Of a stretch of DNA of 64,000 bases, positions 44,801-56,429 are shown piece after piece. Both the position numbers and the translations under genes were made by a program. The notes under the pieces were generated by a model. It had not been told where the DNA came from. It did not search any database and saw nothing but the letters and a program-made list of their open reading frames with translations. Source of the stretch: Petaurus breviceps papuanus (taxonomy: Eukaryota > Chordata > Mammalia > Diprotodontia > Petauridae); the NCBI GenBank assembly GCA_028583685.1, contig JAMXIF010001178.1:2623110-2687109 (forward strand), in the 5' to 3' direction. Position 1 is the first letter of the stretch, and each line of letters begins with the position of its first letter.

Positions 44801-45500
44801 TCTTAATTGCAACAGAATCAGTCCAATTTGGGATATGTTGCTCTGGCTGAAAAACCAGGTCAAGAGGGAACAAAGTTTCCCAGAAATCATCAAACTTTGC
44901 CCCTGTGCTTGCTCACAGATCTGACAGTGGGAATCCCATTAACACATACCAGGCACAGTAAAACTAAGCTAGAGAATGCTAGTTGTATTATTAGAGGGTT
45001 GAGAAAGATGTTAATCGACTAAATGTTTCTCAGGAAGCTGTTATTCCAAATTATGTTAAACCAATGACTGCTCAGCAAGCAAAAGGCACTTAACCGGAGA
45101 CTTGGGGCTCATTGGGAGTCTTTTGGAGCAAAAAAGATCAGGGCCAGATTCCCTATAGTGCTGGCTGCAGGAAAACATGGAAGGTGCCTTCAATTCTAAT
45201 AATTTATTTGGAAATTATGAAAACCAATGAAGTTCCAAGCATTTAGGGATGAACTCACTGACACTTAATCAGTAGCAGATGTTGCTGGAGGGTGTGGGCA
45301 GTCATTTCTGAAGCATATGGACTTTTTTCATGTTCATACTTTAAAAATTCTTTAGAAACATATTTAGGTTTTCTGGGGAGCAGGCTTCGCTGGAACATTT
45401 GTGAAACTGTTCAGTTTCTTTTCCCTAATATGGGTTTGGATCCACTTCTCTTCAAGGCAGTCTAGTTTTTGTGGCCAATGAGCCTCACAAACCTTAGTGT
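44800..45500. other. Unique DNA, no gene supported
   Basis: About 700 bases without recognised repeats. The segment near 45180-45300 has AT-rich homeodomain-like words (TAATAATTTATTTGG, CACTTAATCAGTAG) and could be conserved noncoding DNA, which only an alignment could show. Confidence 0.35.
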
Positions 45501-45524
45501 CACCACTAGTCTAATTCCAGGATT

Positions 45525-45860
45525 AAAGAGTCCCAAATCATCCTTCAAGATTCAGTTCAATGCCTGTCTCTTGCAGAAAACCTTCTTGGATTGCTCCGTT
45601 GTATACTGGACCTTCCCATATCTGAATTCCTACAGCAAAGTCAGTGCTATATGATAACATTTAAGTTTTACAAAATGCCTTATAAACTTATCTCACTTGG
45701 TCTTTACAATAACTCTGGGAGTTAGAGACTAAAGGCATCACTTTTACCATTTTATAGATAAGGAAACTGAGGCTCAGAAAGGATTGAGCCATCTGCCCAC
45801 GATCACAAAGCCTTTATGCATTGGAGATAAAATTTGGAGTCAAGCCTGCCCCTTTTTCCA
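45525..45860. repeat. LINE-2 piece (+) then MIR (-)
   Basis: CAAGATTCAGTTCAATGCCTG and TTGGATTGCTCCGTTG are LINE-2. From 45650, CATTTTATAGATAAGGAAAC and CTGAGGCTCAG mark a reversed MIR. Confidence 0.7.
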
Positions 45861-45979
45861 TTAGAATTTATTTTTTCTCTAGTAGATTCAACATTACTTT
45901 TTAAAAAATGTTTATTGGATACCTGTTACAGATTAAACTCTGTGCTAAGAAAACAATTTCATGTTATTAATCTTATTGA

Positions 45980-46500
45980 GAAGCGGCACGGTATAGTGTG
46001 GTGATGCCAAACCGAAATAGAAATGGGGCCACTAGGTCATAAAACAGATCCCAGCAGACTGCATATTGACACAGAAAACCACATATTAACATTATCTGTG
46101 TTCTCTTCTATTTTTATTTATTGTGTTAATTATTTCTAAGTTACATTTTACTCTAGTTCAAGAGTGTAACCTGTGCATGGATGCTATGCTTGACAACCCT
46201 GATGTAGCAAATAAGGAACTGAACTTGGAATCAAGAATGTATGAATAAAAAAAAGCATTTATTAAGCACATACTATGTACCAGGCACTGTGATAAGGAAA
46301 AGCTGGGTATAAATCCTGCTTCAGATGCTAACTAGTTGTATTATCCTAAGATAGTCATTTAACTTCTCTAATCCTCAATTTCCTCATCTGCAAAATGGAG
46401 CTAACACTAGAACGTATCTCACAAGGTTGTTATGTGAATCCAAAAAAAAATACTGTATATTATGTGATTTGCTAACCTTAAAGAGCTATATAAATGTGAT
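45980..46500 (+). repeat. SINE interrupted by a hAT-like element and an old repeat
   Basis: The SINE head AAGCGGCACGGTATAGTG at 45981 breaks at about 46000, resumes with GGAACTGAACTTGGAATC at about 46214, breaks again for CAAGCATTTATTAAG-family sequence at about 46250-46305, and continues with the core to about 46500. Confidence 0.7.
46000..46205. mobile_element. hAT-like nonautonomous DNA transposon
   Basis: Starts GGTGATGCCAAACCG and ends GCTTGACAACCCTGATG, an imperfect inverted pair of the GGTGTCAAAC type. The interior CCACATATTAACATTATC is known from high-copy marsupial copies. Confidence 0.6.
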
Positions 46501-46974
46501 CCATGTATTAATAAATTACTATTCCTGCCTCCATCTGAGTGTAAACCTTTCGGGGGTGCTTATTATAGACCACTGACCATGTCTTGTACACTGTAGGGAC
46601 CTGCATATTAAAGGGGAACAGTAAATTCGTGTTGATTCAGAAACATGACCAGCTAGTGGGTCTAAGGTATGCTAGAAAGAATATGGCCTCCCTTGAAAAC
46701 CTTCAAATGCCATTAGCAGTGGCCAGAAAAATGGCTGCCATCTCAGCATCTGGACTTTACACTCATAATCCCATTGCTCTGCAGGAAAATAAAAGCTGGG
46801 AAAAGCAAGAAAGACAGATGGACAAGTCAGTTCCCTCTTCAGACCCTCCTTAGACTCTGATTTGTACTTAGCACAGGAGCAACTGACATGTCCTTGCCCA
46901 TTCCTGATCTGAGGGTTGGAACACCAGGGTTCTTGTCTTAGGAATGCCACATGCTGGCTATCTGACCTCAAATA

Positions 46975-47385
46975 AATGATATAGCAGAAAAAGCCCTGGG
47001 TTTGGAGTCAGAGGATCTGAGTCTAAATGATGGTTCTACCACTTATGTGACCTTGGACTTCCATCTCTGGGCCTCAATTTTCTCATCTGTAAAATGATGG
47101 GGGTGACTTAGATGACCTCTGAGGTTGCTTTCAACTCCATGACTCTATGAAGTCACTTTTTCACTCTGGGCTCTTTCCCAATTTGTCCAATGGGAGGGAG
47201 AAGACATGAGTGTGATAAGCATGGTAAAAGAGAAAGAGGGTCAGACTGGGTTTTTATCCCAGCTCTGCCATAAATTCACTATGTGACCTCAAGCCAGACA
47301 CTTGTGTTCCCTGGGCCTCAGTAAATGAGGGCATTGGATTAGATGGTTTCCAAAGTCCCTTTTAGGCCAAACATTCTAGGACTCA
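46975..47385 (+). repeat. SINE and local duplication, copy B
   Basis: MIR-like SINE from 46975. The part 47077-47385 repeats the layout of 42216-42500. Copy B is longer by about 24 bases in the second SINE part. Confidence 0.85.
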
Positions 47386-47389
47386 ATTA

Positions 47390-48185
47390 TTACTATGTTC
47401 AAATGAGTTTGTATGACCAGTGAAAATAAATGGCAATTTTAGAAGACACAGATTTTCAAACTGTCCCAAAATATGATTGCCCTTTCCCTGCCCCCACCCT
47501 CATGCCAGCTACAATGGAGCTGCTGAAAATACTCTTACATAACCTTGAAAATACAGATTTGGAGGCATTCCCGGTCCATCTGAGGCTCATTAGGCTCTGG
47601 GTACTAGATGCAGGTTGGTTTTTAATAAACTCTTGGGCCAGTGAACTTTAGTTCTGAAACTATATGAGCTTTTACTATGGCAGGTCTTCCAAGTTCTGGA
47701 GGAACTATGGACCATTTGTAAATTGATGATGCAGCCCTCTTTACAGGAAGCTGTGCATATTCAAGGCACTTGGTTGCTTTGTCCTAAAATGAAGGCCATA
47801 AATCACAAATTGAAGCAGAGTTGGCCTTACACATGCCTGGACTGGAAGGTCATAGAATTGTAGACTTTTTAGAGTCTAGTCCACAAAAATGTAATTGGAA
47901 AGAAAATAAAAACTGAATGTTGTTTTGCTAATTATAATGACTAAGCTTGGCTCCAAGGAAGGAATGAGAAAATATACCTCCCTCTCATCTTTACAGAGGT
48001 AAGGAAGTATGGGTATGGATCATTGCTTATATGATCAAACTTGATTAATATATAGTTGATTTTGCTGAATTCTTTTTTCCCGTCTCTTTTTTAAATCTTT
48101 GTTACAAGGGATAGCTCCATGATTAGAGAGGGGAAAGATGTAGTTGGAAATGAAGGTATTGTATAAAAATAAGATTTTTTTTAAA
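47390..48185. other. Unique DNA, no gene supported
   Basis: Only one frame, 73 codons at 47430-47651, with no known domain. Confidence 0.4.
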
Positions 48186-48189
48186 TAAA

Positions 48190-48790
48190 AATCATCCAGC
48201 CCAACCTCTTCATTTTACAGATGTGAAAACAGGCCTGAGAAGGGAAAAGACACTGACATCAGATAACACAAGACACATAAAATAATAAAGATTTACAGCT
48301 AGAAGAAACTTCAGAAAGCATCCCATAATTTTTCAGACTGGGCCTCCTAATTTCACACAGGCTAGATAGAATGTAGGAGCCACTCATAGACCTATCTGCG
48401 CTGCCAGTTGGCATGAAAGTTTGTCCTGCTCCTTTTGTGACCTGAGACAGTTTGCCCCACTTCAGGCAGCCCGTTAGGCCCCCATTCATGAGGGTTTACC
48501 ATATTGGTACCACATATAGTACATATACACTATCAGCTTTAGCCCTACAAAATCAGTTCAGATCAGTTCACAACTCCTGAAGTCAAGCAATCCACCAGCC
48601 TAATCCTCCCCATGCAAGAATGTGAGGTGTGTGCTATCAGTCCTGGCTAAATCTCTCATTTTGCAGAAGGAGAAACTGGGGCAGAGTTATTGTTATCTTT
48701 TCATGGTCACACAAGTAATTAAATAAGAGAATTTAGGTGCAAATCCAGGTCTTCAGAGTCTAAATCCAATTCTCTTTCATTTGTGAACTG
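48190..48790 (-). repeat. MIR-like copies split by the 7SL retrocopy
   Basis: CATTTTACAGATGTGAAAAC at 48211 and CATTTTGCAGAAGGAGAAAC at 48657 are reversed MIR words; the 7SL-like segment lies between. The latter copy runs to about 48785. Confidence 0.65.
48333..48648 (-). pseudogene. 7SL (SRP) RNA retrocopy, diverged
   Basis: The minus strand follows 7SL RNA from near its 5' end to its 3' end. On the plus strand the matching words in order are TTCAGACTGGGCC (7SL GAGACGGGGTCTC), ACACAGGCTAGA (CCCAGGCTGGAG), GGAGCCACTCATAG (CAGTGGCTATTCACAG), TGTCCTGCTCC (TTGACCTGCTCC), TTACCATATTGGTACC (GGTCACCATATTGATGCC), AACTCCTGAAGTCAAGC (AACTCCTGGACTCAAGC) and GGTGTGTGCTATCAGTCCTG (start of 7SL). Length is about 316 against 299, with extra bases near 48550-48570. 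7SL is the RNA core of the signal recognition particle; this copy is too changed to be active. Primate Alu is excluded because the S domain is present. Confidence 0.8.
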
Positions 48791-48929
48791 GAAAAACAGT
48801 TCTAGTTCTGATTCTGTCACTAACTTGCTGGGTTACCTTGAGGAAATCACCTATGCTCTCTGTACCTCGAAAATGATGTGAATGTACATGAATGGAAAGA
48901 GCCCTTACAGAGGCAGTAGAAAATTTCCA

Positions 48930-49445
48930 AAAGATCTTAGGATCACAGATTGAGAGCCAGATAGGACATTAGAGGTCATCTAATACAAAACCTTCATCTT
49001 AAAATTGAGTAAACTAAAGTCTATACAGTTTCCTCAATTTTGAAATGAAAGGACTTGTCTCAAGGCACAGAGATTGTACATAGTAGCACCAGGCTTCATA
49101 TCTAGGTCCTCTCACTCCTAATCAAGCACTCTTCCCACCATATTGCACATATTAGAGTACACAGATATCTCATGAAGTCAAAGAAAACCAGGTCTATTCA
49201 ATGTTCCCTCCCCCCAAGAAATAGCCCTCTATAGAAATATGTCCTTATTGGTGTCCTAGACCCAGGAATGATTTTAGAATGCCAGAACTAGAAAGGGCCT
49301 TAAAAATAAAATTCTAGCACTGTAGAATTAGCCTAATCCCTTCATTTTAAAGATGACGAAAAGGAGGTCAAGTTTTTTTGGCCAAGGTCACTCAGTAAGT
49401 AGCAGAACCAGGATTTAGACTCATTCCTTTCACTTTTATTACACG
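48930..49445 (-). repeat. Two MIR copies
   Basis: GAGCCAGATAGGACATTAGAG to CTCTTCCCACCATATTGCAC (48955-49147), and CAGAACTAGAAAGGGCCTTA to TTAGACTCATTCC (49281-49430). Confidence 0.7.
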
Positions 49446-49554
49446 GTCACTATACAAGAAAATTCAAAGGCAAGTATAGGATGGACCACAATGGTTGTAA
49501 TGCAGAGCACGAAGACCCCCTGAGAAAGGCCAGGGGCTTGCCTTCCTCTAAACC

Positions 49555-49715
49555 CCAGGGATCTTAACATGGGTCCATGAATTTTTTTTATATTACTGTA
49601 ATTGAATTTCAATATAATTGGTTTCCTTTGTAATTCTATATTATGCATTTAAAAACATGATTCTAAGAACAATTCCATAGACTTCACCAGCCTGCCAAAA
49701 GTTAGGGACTAGAAA
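49555..49715. mobile_element. hAT-like MITE, same family as 61109-61315
   Basis: CCAGGGATCTTAACATGGGTCC start, TATAATTGGTTTCCTTTGTAA interior, CTTCACCAGCCTGCCAAAAG near the end. Confidence 0.65.
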
Positions 49716-49954
49716 ACAAAAAAGTCTGAGTCTCTACCCTAACCAAAGATATCAATCAGCTCCCTGCAGTTATTAATAAACTTCACAGAACAAATAGAAG
49801 GATTTGTTCTGTAAAACTTGGACTTAGTCAAAAGGCCACACCCAAGGACCTAGAAGGCCATGTGTGGTCTCGAGGCCACAGTTTCCCCATCCCTGGATAA
49901 AACCAACAGAAATCCCCAAGGACAAAGAGAGGCAAGCAAAACCTGCCAAATCAC

Positions 49955-50115
49955 AGTTTCCGGAAGGAAGGGACTCCTGAGGTCATCTAGGCAATCGTCT
50001 CATTTTAAGGATGAGGAAACTGAAGCCTAGAAAAGTGATGCAATTTGCCCAGAGACGCACAGGCAGTGAGGGGTAGAGTTGTGTCTGAATCTCATGTTCA
50101 TTTTACTGTCCCCCA
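49955..50115 (-). repeat. MIR-type repeat
   Basis: AAGGATGAGGAAACTGAAGCC and GCAATTTGCCCAGAGACGCA. Confidence 0.7.
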
Positions 50116-50880
50116 CTACCTCCAGTCCTGCTGCCTGCTGCTCAGACTATGTTGAATGACAGAGAGCAGAGACTTTTAATCAAGCTTCAAAGAGCTATAA
50201 TAAGAATGATTTGGGGTTGCTTCAGATTTTTGGGTGTGTAATGACTCTGGAAATTTTCCCAAGAGGCAAAAGGCTGGCCCATGTGAGAGAGAGGTTTCTA
50301 ATATTCCCAACGGAGAATAAGGAGGCTGATTCATCTGAGAATTGCTTTTTTTCTCCTCTTCCCATGAAGATCTTCCAAAAGCAATTCTTCCAAGATGAGA
50401 TGACAAAGGTCTGGCCAGCCCAGTCACAGAGTTTCCATACTTTCTTCTCACTTCCTTTTTAGTTCTCCTTCTAGCTCATCTCTGTGCTTCTGGTGGCTTA
50501 ATGTAGTGAGGAAAATATTGGATTTTGTCTCTATTGATTCATTAGGCAAGTGACTTCACCTCTCTGAGATTCCAGTCCTTCATCTATAAAATGGTACCAC
50601 TGTTCTTGCAGGCAACAAGGCTAGAAACCTCAATCATGTTTTATTCCTCACCCTTCACACTCAATGGATCACTAACCCCTGTGGAATCTACATCCACAAT
50701 ATTTTCCCAGCCATTTCCCAGTCCTGGGAAATGTTTTCATGTCCTCATTGGTCCACACCTGAATCATTATAGGGGTGTGCCTCTTCTATGAGATGCCAAG
50801 GTCCCTAAGGGCTGAGATACTGTCTTATACTTCTGCCTCCCCATAACACTTTAACACAACATGCACTTGTAAGGAAAGAA
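50115..50880. other. Unique DNA, no gene supported
   Basis: Overlapping frames of 83 and 91 codons on opposite strands near 50176-50462 lack known domains. A SINE tail lies near 50500-50595. Confidence 0.4.
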
Positions 50881-51028
50881 AGGAAGGTGAAAAGAAGGAA
50901 GGAAGGTGGAAGGAAGAAGGAAGGAAGGAAGGAAGGAAGGAAGGAAGGAAGGAAGGAAGGAAGGAAGGAAGGAAGGAAGGAAGGAAGGAAGGAAGGAAGG
51001 AAGAAGAAGGTTAGGAGGGAGGGAAGGA
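50875..51028. repeat. (GGAA)n microsatellite
   Basis: About 150 bases of AGG/GGAA repeats; frames give Lys-Glu-Gly-Arg or Leu-Pro-Ser-Phe repeats. Confidence 0.95.
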
Positions 51029-51034
51029 AGAAAA

Positions 51035-51230
51035 CTCAAATTTATATAGCACTTTTGGGTTCAAAGCATTTTTCTCAAAACAACTCTGTGAGGAAAATTG
51101 TAAAAATATTAGTATCCCCATGTTATAGATGAGGAAATCATTTCAGAGAGTTTAAATAGTTTGTCCTGGACCCCACAGCTTATAAGCATCAGATTCAAGA
51201 TTTTAACATATTTTCTGGTCAAATGCTTTT
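51035..51230 (-). repeat. MIR
   Basis: TTATATAGCACTTTTGGGTT, ATGTTATAGATGAGGAAATC. Confidence 0.7.
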
Positions 51231-51269
51231 TTTAACCTTTTTTTATTTAAAAAAAGGGTTTCATTTTTT

Positions 51270-51418
51270 TAAGCAATTGGTGTTAAGTAACTTGCTCAAG
51301 GTTACATGGCCAGTTATTTCTGGTTGTGGTGCTAAGTATCTGAGCCCGGATTCAATCCCCAGGTCATCCCAACACTGAGGCCGGTGCTCTTACTCACTGA
51401 GCCACCTGGCTGCCCCAA
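51270..51418 (-). repeat. SINE with target duplication
   Basis: Reversed SINE of the AGAAATAACTGGCC subtype, flanked by GGGTTTCATTTTT and GGTTTTCATTTTT. Same subtype as the copy that hosts the ERV. Confidence 0.88.
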
Positions 51419-51589
51419 GGTTTTCATTTTTATTGGGAACTCAACAAACATTAACAAACACATAAATTTCAATATTCAAAGCCCAGAAAAGAGGATTGTA
51501 TACAGTACCATAAACTTCACTATGTGAAATTTGTTGGGGTTTTTTTGTAAAAGAATGTATAATATTTATCACAACACTAACAAAATGCC

Positions 51590-52490
51590 CTACTTGGCTC
51601 TGTCCCATTTTGACCTTCCTTCTGCTCTTTTCTATTTATTTTTAATGTGATATTCTTTCCTTTTCTCCAGTGCTCTTTATACTACACTACATCTCTATCC
51701 TCCATAATAATCACTCTCTCCTCCTTGAGACTCTCTTCTCTCTAGGCTTTATGACACTGCTCTCTGTTGGCTCTCCTCCCACCTGTCTGACCATTTATGT
51801 TCTGTCTTCTTTTCTGGATCTGTATTCACATTGCACTTTATAATAGTGGGGACCCCCTGAGGCTATGTCCTGGGTCCTCTTTTCTTCTCTTTCTATATTA
51901 TTTCACTTGATATTATCAACTTCCATAGTTTCAAGGATCATCCCTATGCATGATTCTCAGATCTACTTAGCCAACCGTAACCTATCTTTTAACCCCCGCT
52001 CTCTCATTTCCAACAGCCAATTAGACATCTCAAATTAGATGCCCCATACACATCTTAAACACAACACATCCAAAACTGAATTCGTTATCTTCTCCCACCA
52101 ACAAATCCCTTTTCCTAACTTTCCTATTACTATCTAGGATGCCACCATCTTCCCAGTCACTCAGGTTCACAAACTAGGGGACACTCACCTCTTATTCTCT
52201 CTCTCACACACACCCCCATAGCCAATCAGTGGTCAAGCCATCTCATTTCTACTTTGACAACTTCTCTCCAAAGTGCCCCCTCTTCTTTGCTGGTACTGCC
52301 ACAACAAGGGTGCAGGCCCTTATTGTCTCATACATGGACTACTACAATAACCTGTTGTTTGACCTTCCTGTCTCCAGGGTCTCTCTATTGTAATCTTTCC
52401 TCCACTTTGCTGTCAAATTGGTCTTCCTAAAACAAGTTTCATCATATTACTCCCCCACTCAATAAAATATAGGAAGGATTATTCTTTTCT
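51590..52490 (+). mobile_element. LINE-2 ORF2 fragment and 3' part
   Basis: Decayed LINE-2 reverse transcriptase: GGCTATGTCCTGGGTCCTC (VLGPL), CATGATTCTCAGATCTACTT (decayed YADDSQIYL), CCAAAACTGAATTCGTTATC (KTEFVIF). Later TGGACTACTACAATAACCTG and TTGGTCTTCCTAAAACAAG are the usual 3' words. Stops and indels throughout. Confidence 0.85.
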
Positions 52491-52494
52491 ATAT

Positions 52495-52950
52495 TCTATG
52501 TTATTCTATTCTGAAGTCTAGTAATATCTATTACTTCCAGCATGATTAGAGAGGGAAACCCATTTCCTTTCTTGCTACCTTAATGTGTTCACTCAATTTC
52601 CGGCATTTATTTCCCAAACTTTGGGATTTCTAAGTCTCTCTTTTCTTATCATAGCAGATTCATCAAAATGTTCACACCTTCATACATCTTTCCAGATTTC
52701 TGATAGCACACAATTAAGAAGGCAAAATTAAATCAATTTATACTGGCTAATACAATATTTTTTAAAGGAAACAACTTTACCTATAAAGAGAAGAATCTTA
52801 CTATGATTCCTCACTGTAACTTGGAGACCTCCTCAGGGCCTTGAAGTCTAGACCAACAGAGAACAAGCTTCAGCATGTCTGGCAAAGCTGGGGAGACTAT
52901 GAATACAGGCTCAGTGATAGACTGGTACTTGAGGATCAGAACAGCCAATT
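52495..52950. other. No gene recognised
   Basis: Unique-looking, AT-rich. Confidence 0.45.
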
Positions 52951-52954
52951 GCAG

Positions 52955-53210
52955 CTAGAGACAGCTAGGTAGTGCAGTGAAATAGAGCATTTAGGCTTAG
53001 AATCAGGAAGATCCATCTTCCTGAGTTCAAATCTGCCTCAGACACTTACCGTCTGACCCTGGGCAAGTCATTTAACTCTGTTTTCTCAGTTTCTCACCTG
53101 TAAAATGAACTAAAGAAGGAAATGGCAAACCACTCTAGTATCTTTGCCAAGAAAACCCAAAATGAGGTCATGAAAAGTCAGACACAGCTGAACAATAACT
53201 GGTCAATTAT
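52955..53210 (+). repeat. Long-form SINE with 3' extension
   Basis: AGACAGCTAGGTAGTGCAGTG head, GACCCTGGGCAAGTCATTT core, GGCAAACCACTCTAGTATC and AAAAGTCAGACACAGCTGAAC extension. Sister to 5460-5730. Confidence 0.85.
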
Positions 53211-53214
53211 AAAA

Positions 53215-54260
53215 AGGCTTATCAACAAAATGTTAGATGCTGAATTTTGAGCCACCTTAAACCCTCAAATTCTTTCTTTTCCATAGTGTGGAAGAGTTGC
53301 TATATACATCATTAGAAAAAAGACCCATATCAGCAAAAGCACAGGTCTTTTGAAGGTATTGATTATAGATAAATGAAAATGCATTAAGAGATTGGAAGGA
53401 GACATTGATGGAGTAATGGGCAAATTGCTATTTGCATTTATTAAAGGCATTTGGTGGAACTAATTTTGAATATATGTCCATATAATGAACAAGGAGGTCA
53501 TGGCACCAATTCCCCAGCTCCTTCCAGCCTTTCTCTTTCTTCCTGGGGTAGGGTTGGCTCATTCACTTCATCTACATCCATGATGGCAAATTAGAGTGGT
53601 TCCTCAAAGAGGTACCCAGAAAGCAACAAGGGTACTAAGTGACCCTGGTGTGGGGCAAATATATATCTACATTTATTACTCTCACTCCTTAACATCTACC
53701 AGTGTGCTTTCCATTTACATAAATCTGTGACAATGATACCATTAACTACTTTTCATCATGTCTATAGATACTATGCAGGTCTGGATGTTTGTGGGCTCTT
53801 TAAAAACCAGTTTGTGCTACATATATCCTGTTCCTATTTTGTGTTTCTCTGTTCTCCTGCTAGATGAAGCCACTTCTCTGCTATTCTTAGTGTATTGAAG
53901 CAATTCCCTTTAATAATGGAATCTGCAAGACTATGAGAGTCCATATAGACTTTGAAGACCTTTCCCCTCTAGAGCCATAGGGGAAAGAAAAAGGGAATTA
54001 TGGCCAAGACTTCAAGGGATTTTCCATCTCTCAAGCTATAGGTGGCACTAGAGAACAAGATAGCTTTTACCCAGTCAGCTGTTCCCACAACACAAAAGGC
54101 TATTTTCTTGCATCAGCTCCCAGCATCATAACCTTCCTCAATCAGATCAGCTCCTAGAATTGGCAGCAAAGCCTGCCTGTCAGCAATGTTCAACTTTTGT
54201 CAACTTCATCAGTTTCTGTGTTCTGTCTCCCAAAAAAGCTTCTCTTGGCAACTCTCTGAT
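53215..54260. other. Unique DNA, no gene supported
   Basis: About 1 kb without known repeats or long frames. Confidence 0.4.
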
Positions 54261-54264
54261 TACT

Positions 54265-55430
54265 CTAGGGGCAGTTAGATGGAATAGTGCATAGCATACT
54301 GGACTTTGACTCAGAAGAACTTGAGTTTGAATCCTGGCTTACTCACCAGCTGTGTGTGACCTTGGGCAAGGTGATTAACCTCTCTTAGCTTCAGTCTCCT
54401 CAACTGTAAAATAGGGATAAAAAAAAGCACCTACTTTACAGGATTGACATGAGTTTGAAATGAAATTAAATAAGTGAAATGTTTTGCAAGCCCTAAATCA
54501 TTATATAAATGCTAAGTGTAATTATTATCATGGTTTCTCAACTGATTTCTTAAGCTCTAGCTTCTAAGGACTCAATTCAAGTTCTCTTTGTATATCATGA
54601 CCTATTTCTAATTTAGGATAAGAAGTCCAAAAATTCATATATCTCTTATATGTAGCACAAGTAGTTATGATATAATAGTCCTGTGATCACAAAATGGTTC
54701 TCTTATTCAGAGGTTTCTAGCAATAAATTTATAAGACCTGAAAGAGTCATATTCAAATTAGCTGCTGAGAAACAATTTCATATAGCCCTCTTTAACATCC
54801 ATCAGTATTCAGTTGCTGTTAAGCTGAGGAAATATTTCTCTCAGGTCTTCAGAACTGTCTTTGTTTCTCCTCAAACTGATATTCTCGGAGTTTCTCTAAT
54901 GAAGTACCTTTTACTGCCCTTTTCATTAAACCAAACATCTACATAAGAAAAGGACAATACCTTATGCTGAGCAGAAAAAGGCAAAAATGAAGGTCTTTGA
55001 AGCAACCAGGTGGCACAGTGGATAGAGCTTCAGGAAGTTACTAATTGTGTGAATCTAGGTAAGTCATTGAGCCTCTCTCAGTTTATTCAACTGCACAATA
55101 GGATAATAAAAGCGTCTACCTCCTAGAAATAGTGTGAAGATAAAATGAGAACATATTTATAAGGCTAGGTGCTGTAGTCGATAAAACATTGAAACTGGAG
55201 CCAGGAAGACCTGAGTTACAATTTAACCTCAGACACTTTCTAATTGTGTGCTCCTGGGCAAGTCACTTAACCTTTGCCCCAGTTTCCTCAACTATAAAAT
55301 ATAATAAAAGCAAGACTATTATGAGGATCAAATGAGATAATATTGTAAAGTGCTTAGCCAAGTGCTATGTGCATATATTAAGAACATAGTAGGTGCTTAA
55401 TAAATTATATCTTCCTTCCTTCCCCCAAGG
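54265..55430 (+). repeat. Three SINE/MIR copies with unique DNA between
   Basis: 54267-54530 (GGGGCAGTTAGATGGAATAG), 55005-55150 (ACCAGGTGGCACAGTGGATAG, internally shortened) and 55165-55420 (TAGGTGCTGTAGTCGATAAA to CATAGTAGGTGCTTAATAAA). The stretch 54540-55000 shows an 87-codon frame with no known domain. Confidence 0.75.
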
Positions 55431-55439
55431 AAATTATAT

Positions 55440-56425
55440 TCTATTGGGGAAAGCAATATATAAATAGATATAAAATAGTAAAGGGAAGAGTAAGGAATAA
55501 ACATTTATAAGGTAACTCCTTTGAGCCACTCACTGTGCTAAGACCTTCATAAACATTGTGTTGTTTGATCCTCACAACAACCCTGTTGAAATAGATGCTG
55601 CTATTATCCTCATTTTACATTTGAGGAAATTGAGACATAGGTTAAATGACTTGCCCAGGAACACACTGTCTAAGGTCACATTTGAACTCAAGTCTTCCTG
55701 ATTCCAGGTCCAGTGCTCCAACCATTGTACTACATAGCTGTCTCCAAATAAATAAAATCATATGTAGTAAAAAAAAAGGGGGGGTGGGGGAAGGAATCCA
55801 TATCAGGAGAATTTCACATAGGAAATGGATTTTGAGTTATCTTAAGAAGAATGCTAGGGATTTCAAAAGACAAAGATGAAGGGAAAGTGCATTCCAGACA
55901 TTAGAGACAACCTTAACAAAGGTTTGGGGATGAGAGATATCATGAGTAAGGAAGATCAAGAAGGTTATGTTGGCTGAACCATCCAGTGTGTGAATATCTC
56001 CATGCTTAAAGGCCTACAAATGTCAGACAGGAATTTGATATAATCCTAGAAGCAATAGGAAACCACTGGAGTGTTTGAGAAGAGGGGTGAAGTGGTCACA
56101 CCTATGCTTAGGTAGATCACTTTTGGCAGTTTAACTGAGTATGAATTAGAGAAGGGAGAGACTGAAGGCAGACAGACCAATAAGGAGATTGTTACAGTAT
56201 GTCAGGTGCAAGGTGATGAGGGCCTGAATGAATGGTGGCCATACAAAATGAAGTGAAGGGATTGGACATGAGAGATATAATGGAGGCAGAATTAATAAAA
56301 TTTGACAATTGATTAGATATGGGGGAAGAAGGAGGGTGAAGAATTGAGAATGATGTCAAGGTTGCAAACCCTAAATGACAGGAAGAATGATGATCCAATG
56401 GACAAATGTAGGGAAATAGCAAGGT
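55440..56425. repeat. Old repeats and a MIR
   Basis: 55490-55745 is a reversed MIR (CATTTTACATTTGAGG, AGTCTTCCTGATTCCAGG). 55870-56420 belongs to the old unnamed family (GAAACCACTGGAGTGTTTG, GGTGATGAGGGCCTGAATG). Confidence 0.65.
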
Positions 56426-56429
56426 ACCC

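Noticed and set aside
48541-48650. Alu-like element
   Set aside because: The words at 48570-48650 look like Alu, but the match continues through the 7SL S domain and the DNA is marsupial, so a 7SL retrocopy explains it better.
50851-51132. Lys-Glu-Gly-Arg and Leu-Pro-Ser-Phe repeat proteins
   Set aside because: Translation of a (GGAA)n microsatellite.
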